64,000 nt of DNA from Flagellimonas zhangzhouensis (GTDB taxonomy: Bacteria; Bacteroidota; Bacteroidia; Flavobacteriales; Flavobacteriaceae), in assembly GCF_900102925.1 (NCBI RefSeq), contig NZ_FNKI01000001.1:1364001-1428000 (forward strand), given 5' to 3'. The position numbers were made by a program, and so were the translations under genes. Below are positions 61,127-64,000 of this stretch, in pieces; position 1 is the first letter of the stretch, and the number at the start of each line of letters is the position of its first letter. The notes beneath the pieces were generated by a model. That model worked only from the letters and a program-made list of their open reading frames with translations, searched no databases and was not told the DNA's origin.

Positions 61127-63823
61127 ATGACAGTGAACAACGAACAACGATATTTAAAGCTAAGTGGTCTTGAACCCTTGGTCGTTACCCCAGAAAGCAA
61201 TTTCATTAATGTGGGGGAACGGACCAATGTGGCGGGTTCCAAACGGTTTTTAAGGCTGATAAAGGAAGAAAAGTTTGATGAGGCACTCGACATCGCCCGT
61301 GACCAAGTTGAGGGTGGTGCACAAGTCATCGATATTAATATGGATGATGGTCTGATTGATGGCAAAGAGGCCATGGTCAGATTCCTGAATTTGATTGTTT
61401 CAGAACCAGATATTGCTCGAGTTCCCATTATGATCGATAGTTCCAAATGGGAAATTATCGAAGCAGGACTGCAAGTGGTGCAAGGAAAATGTGTGGTGAA
61501 CTCCATCAGCCTAAAAGAGGGAATAGAAGAGTTTGTCCACCATGCCAAACTGATCAAAAGATATGGAGCTGCCGTTATTGTAATGGCCTTTGATGAGGTG
61601 GGTCAAGCCGATACTTTGGAGCGCCGAAAAGAGATTGCAAAACGTTCCTACGATATTTTGGTGAACGAAGTGAATTTTCCGCCAGAGGATATCATTTTCG
61701 ACTTGAATATTTTCCCTGTTGCAACGGGAATGGACGAACATAAAAATAACGCCATCGATTTTATCGAAGGTACACGATGGGTGCGTGAAAATTTGCCCTA
61801 TTGCAGTGTTAGTGGTGGCGTGAGTAATGTATCGTTCTCCTTTAGGGGAAACAACCCTGTTCGTGAGGCCATGCACTCCGCATTTTTGTTCCATGCGATT
61901 AAAGCTGGGATGAATATGGGAATCGTAAACCCAACTATGTTGGAGGTATACGACGATATTCCAAAAGATTTGTTGGAACATGTAGAAGATGTGTTGCTCA
62001 ACAGAAGGGACGATGCAACAGAACGATTGTTGGAGTTTGCGGAAACCGTTGTGGGTACTGCAAAGGAAAGCAAGGTGGATTTATCTTGGCGTGAAGAACC
62101 ACTTCAAGATAGGATTACCCGTGCCTTGGTCAAGGGGATCGACCAATATATTGTTGAAGACGTTGAAGAAGCCCGTCAGCAAGCAACCAAACCTTTGGAA
62201 GTTATCGAAGGTAATTTGATGACAGGGATGAATGTGGTTGGAGATTTGTTCGGAAGCGGTAAAATGTTCCTGCCCCAAGTGGTAAAATCCGCTAGGGTAA
62301 TGAAAAAGGCCGTAGCCTATCTAACTCCTTACATTGAAGCATCAAAAGATAAAGATGCCAAAGCAGCAGGTAAAATTTTGATGGCAACTGTAAAGGGCGA
62401 TGTGCACGATATCGGAAAGAACATCGTAAGTGTGGTATTGGCCTGTAACAATTACGAGATTATAGATATGGGTGTGATGGTGCCACCTGAAAAAATCATC
62501 AATAGGGCCAAAGAAGAGCAAGTGGACATTATTGGGTTGAGCGGTTTGATTACTCCATCCTTGGACGAAATGGTGTTCTTGGCCAAAGAAATGGAGCGCC
62601 AAAACTTTAAAGTGCCTCTTTTGATTGGTGGAGCAACTACCAGTAAAGCACATACAGCGGTTAAAATCGACCCCCAGTACAGTCATTCTGTGGTGCACGT
62701 GAACGATGCTTCCAGAGCCGTAACTGTGGTGGGCGATTTGCTGAGCGATGAGACTTCTGTGAAGTATAAAAAATCCATCAAGCTGGATTACGAGAGTTTT
62801 CGCGACAAGTTCTTGAACCGTTCCAAGCACAAGGAATATTTGACACTGGACGATGCTCGAAAAAATAAAATGCAAATCGATTGGGATTCATCGGACATTA
62901 AAAAACCGAACCAATTGGGGATTCAGGTGTTGGAAGATTTCGATTTGACCAAATTGGAAGAATTTATTGATTGGTCGCCATTTTTTAGAAGTTGGGATCT
63001 GCATGGAAAATACCCTGATATTTTGAATGATGAGGTCGTGGGTGATCAGGCCAAAGAACTTTTTAAAGATGCCAAAACCCTTTTGAAGCAGGTTTTGGAT
63101 GAAAAATTGCTAAAAGGAAAGGCTATTTTCGGGTTGTTTCCTGCCAATCAAATAGATGAAGATGATATTGAAGTTGTCAGTTCGAGCGCAGTCGAGAACG
63201 AGGGGCAAACTTTTATCTTCAGAACCCTCCGTCAACAATTAAAAAAGCGAGAAACTGTTCCAAATATCGCATTGGCAGATTTTATTGCTCCCAAAGAATC
63301 AGGAATTCAAGATTATATGGGCTTCTTCTGTGTAAGCACAGGATTTGGAACCCAAGAATTGGCCACTGAGTTCGAAAAAAATCATGATGATTACAATTCC
63401 ATAATGATCAAGGCTTTGGCCGATAGATTGGCGGAGGCCTTTGCCGAATATTTGCACAAAGAGGTGCGAACCAAACATTGGGGCTACGCAGTGGATGAAA
63501 ATTTGGACAATGAAGCTCTAATTAAAGAAAAATATCGCGGTATTCGACCCGCACCTGGCTATCCTGCATGTCCCGACCATTTGGAAAAATTGACCATTTG
63601 GGATTTGTTGGACGTGGAAGAAAAAATAGGAGTAAAGTTGACCGAAAGTTTGGCCATGTGGCCTGCTGCAAGTGTAAGTGGCTATTATTTTGGACACCCA
63701 GAAGCCAAGTATTTCGGATTGGGGAAAATAAAACAAGATCAAGTTCAGGATTTTGCTGAACGAAAAAATATTAAATTGGAGGAAGCCCAAAAATGGTTGG
63801 CTCCGAATATAGTTGACGAATAG
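61127..63823 (+). CDS. metH: methionine synthase, folate-, cobalamin- and SAM-binding subunit (split MetH, C-terminal part)
   Basis: An 898-residue protein with, in order, the pterin-binding barrel ([16 protein letters not shown] at about 23, ending near 300), the cobalamin cap and Rossmann domain ([11 protein letters not shown], His427 as lower cobalt ligand; [16 protein letters not shown]) and the SAM activation domain (from about 560, with the [12 protein letters not shown] motif near 805). It transfers the methyl group from methyl-tetrahydrofolate to homocysteine bound by the first subunit. Residues 684-692 (VSSSAVENE) are encoded by a copy of a dispersed palindromic repeat (63176-63202), at a surface loop where E. 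coli MetH has a different sequence. metF follows after three bases. Confidence 0.95.
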   Translation: MTVNNEQRYLKLSGLEPLVVTPESNFINVGERTNVAGSKRFLRLIKEEKFDEALDIARDQVEGGAQVIDINMDDGLIDGKEAMVRFLNLIVSEPDIARVPIMIDSSKWEIIEAGLQVVQGKCVVNSISLKEGIEEFVHHAKLIKRYGAAVIVMAFDEVGQADTLERRKEIAKRSYDILVNEVNFPPEDIIFDLNIFPVATGMDEHKNNAIDFIEGTRWVRENLPYCSVSGGVSNVSFSFRGNNPVREAMHSAFLFHAIKAGMNMGIVNPTMLEVYDDIPKDLLEHVEDVLLNRRDDATERLLEFAETVVGTAKESKVDLSWREEPLQDRITRALVKGIDQYIVEDVEEARQQATKPLEVIEGNLMTGMNVVGDLFGSGKMFLPQVVKSARVMKKAVAYLTPYIEASKDKDAKAAGKILMATVKGDVHDIGKNIVSVVLACNNYEIIDMGVMVPPEKIINRAKEEQVDIIGLSGLITPSLDEMVFLAKEMERQNFKVPLLIGGATTSKAHTAVKIDPQYSHSVVHVNDASRAVTVVGDLLSDETSVKYKKSIKLDYESFRDKFLNRSKHKEYLTLDDARKNKMQIDWDSSDIKKPNQLGIQVLEDFDLTKLEEFIDWSPFFRSWDLHGKYPDILNDEVVGDQAKELFKDAKTLLKQVLDEKLLKGKAIFGLFPANQIDEDDIEVVSSSAVENEGQTFIFRTLRQQLKKRETVPNIALADFIAPKESGIQDYMGFFCVSTGFGTQELATEFEKNHDDYNSIMIKALADRLAEAFAEYLHKEVRTKHWGYAVDENLDNEALIKEKYRGIRPAPGYPACPDHLEKLTIWDLLDVEEKIGVKLTESLAMWPAASVSGYYFGHPEAKYFGLGKIKQDQVQDFAERKNIKLEEAQKWLAPNIVDE
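63176..63202 (+). repeat. dispersed palindromic repeat inside the metH reading frame
   Basis: GTCAGTTCGAGCGCAGTCGA then GAACGAG. It is nearly identical to the intergenic copy at 56804-56830 and shares both ends with the minus-strand unit at 30291-30330. It is translated in frame as part of the MetH activation domain. Confidence 0.75.
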
Positions 63824-63826
63824 TAG

Positions 63827-64000
63827 ATGAAAATCACCGATCACATAAAAAAAGCGAATGGGGAAACCTTGTTCAGTTTCGAGATTGTTCCACCCGTAAA
63901 AGGGAAAAGCATTCAAGAACTCTACAATAATATTGACCCCTTAATGGAGTTCAAGCCACCTTTTATTGATGTTACCACATCTCGGGAAGAATATATTTAC
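63827..64000 (+). CDS. metF: methylenetetrahydrofolate reductase, N-terminal part (3' end outside window)
   Basis: The first 58 residues of MetF, starting three bases after the metH stop. MKITDHIKKANGETLFSFEIVPPVKGKSI contains the family's first strand with the Glu of the active site (FEIVPP), and FIDVTTSREEY matches the second conserved strand. The enzyme reduces methylene- to methyl-tetrahydrofolate, the methyl donor for MetH, so its place at the end of the metH operon is expected. The frame is open to the window edge. Confidence 0.93.
   Translation, partial: MKITDHIKKANGETLFSFEIVPPVKGKSIQELYNNIDPLMEFKPPFIDVTTSREEYIY

Noticed and set aside
1..64000. CRISPR arrays, tRNA or rRNA genes, insertion sequences, toxin-antitoxin or defence systems
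   Set aside because: I looked for regular spaced repeats, cloverleaf and rRNA landmarks, transposases and known defence domains on both strands and found none I could support. The HEPN domain is fused to sulfite reductase and is not a defence module here.

Overview
The window is a gene-dense stretch of chromosome from a member of the Bacteroidota, almost certainly a marine Flavobacteriaceae; the Muricauda/Allomuricauda group is a guess. The evidence is the gene families (DUF6090, DUF6089, DUF5686, DUF2797, bacterial GH3 protein, OmpH pairs, a three-part MetX-aspartokinase-homoserine dehydrogenase fusion), promoters of the Bacteroidota type TTG-N20-TAnnTTTG, weak Shine-Dalgarno sequences, and a K+-dependent membrane pyrophosphatase. 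I see no rRNA, tRNA, CRISPR array, transposase or prophage. Almost everything is core metabolism; the less ordinary content lies in regulatory DNA and domain fusions.

Layout. 1-8.5 kb: the end of an AsmA-like protein, a DUF6090 membrane protein, two transporters (YfcC and APC types), DUF2797, GH3, a membrane-anchored AraC regulator and a small secreted protein. 8.6-13.1 kb: a small hydrolase behind a LacI-like palindrome, then clpX, clpP, tig and a 4-TM membrane protein. 13.2-17.9 kb: a GDSL lipoprotein, an esterase, pdxJ, and divergently a CBS protein and nadK. 18-24.5 kb: an envelope cluster of DUF6089, uppS, bamA, two OmpH/Skp chaperones and murI. 24.5-32.4 kb: folA, a 2TM protein, a class V aminotransferase, a CBM48 protein, a Dabb protein, a methyltransferase, a secreted TonB_C protein, thyA, a nucleoside transporter and a bifunctional nuclease. 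32.5-38 kb: etfAB divergent from pdhB, then a DUF5686 protein. 38-44 kb: soluble and membrane pyrophosphatases, TonB, a serine hydrolase and a deoxynucleoside kinase.

44.3 kb to the end is a methionine and sulfur-assimilation supercluster: metK behind a pseudoknot (SAM-II/SAM-V type) riboswitch; a CocE-like hydrolase; a SAM-I riboswitch, the metX-lysC-hom fusion and metZ; an Rrf2 regulator followed by cysH and a sulfite reductase-HEPN fusion, each with a matching CTAT-N7-ATAG site in front; cobA for siroheme; a ferredoxin/flavodoxin reductase-like protein; a broken AraC gene and an SDR gene; then a second SAM-I riboswitch, a split metH and the start of metF. Together these genes reduce activated sulfate to sulfide, make and activate homoserine, join the two to homocysteine, methylate it to methionine and make SAM, with SAM feeding back through three riboswitches and the sulfur branch probably controlled by Rrf2.

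The points most worth following are the metK pseudoknot riboswitch, a short palindromic repeat apparently captured in frame inside metH, the three Rrf2-like sites, and an identical 16-bp palindrome in front of both a lipase-like lipoprotein gene and the etfBA operon.
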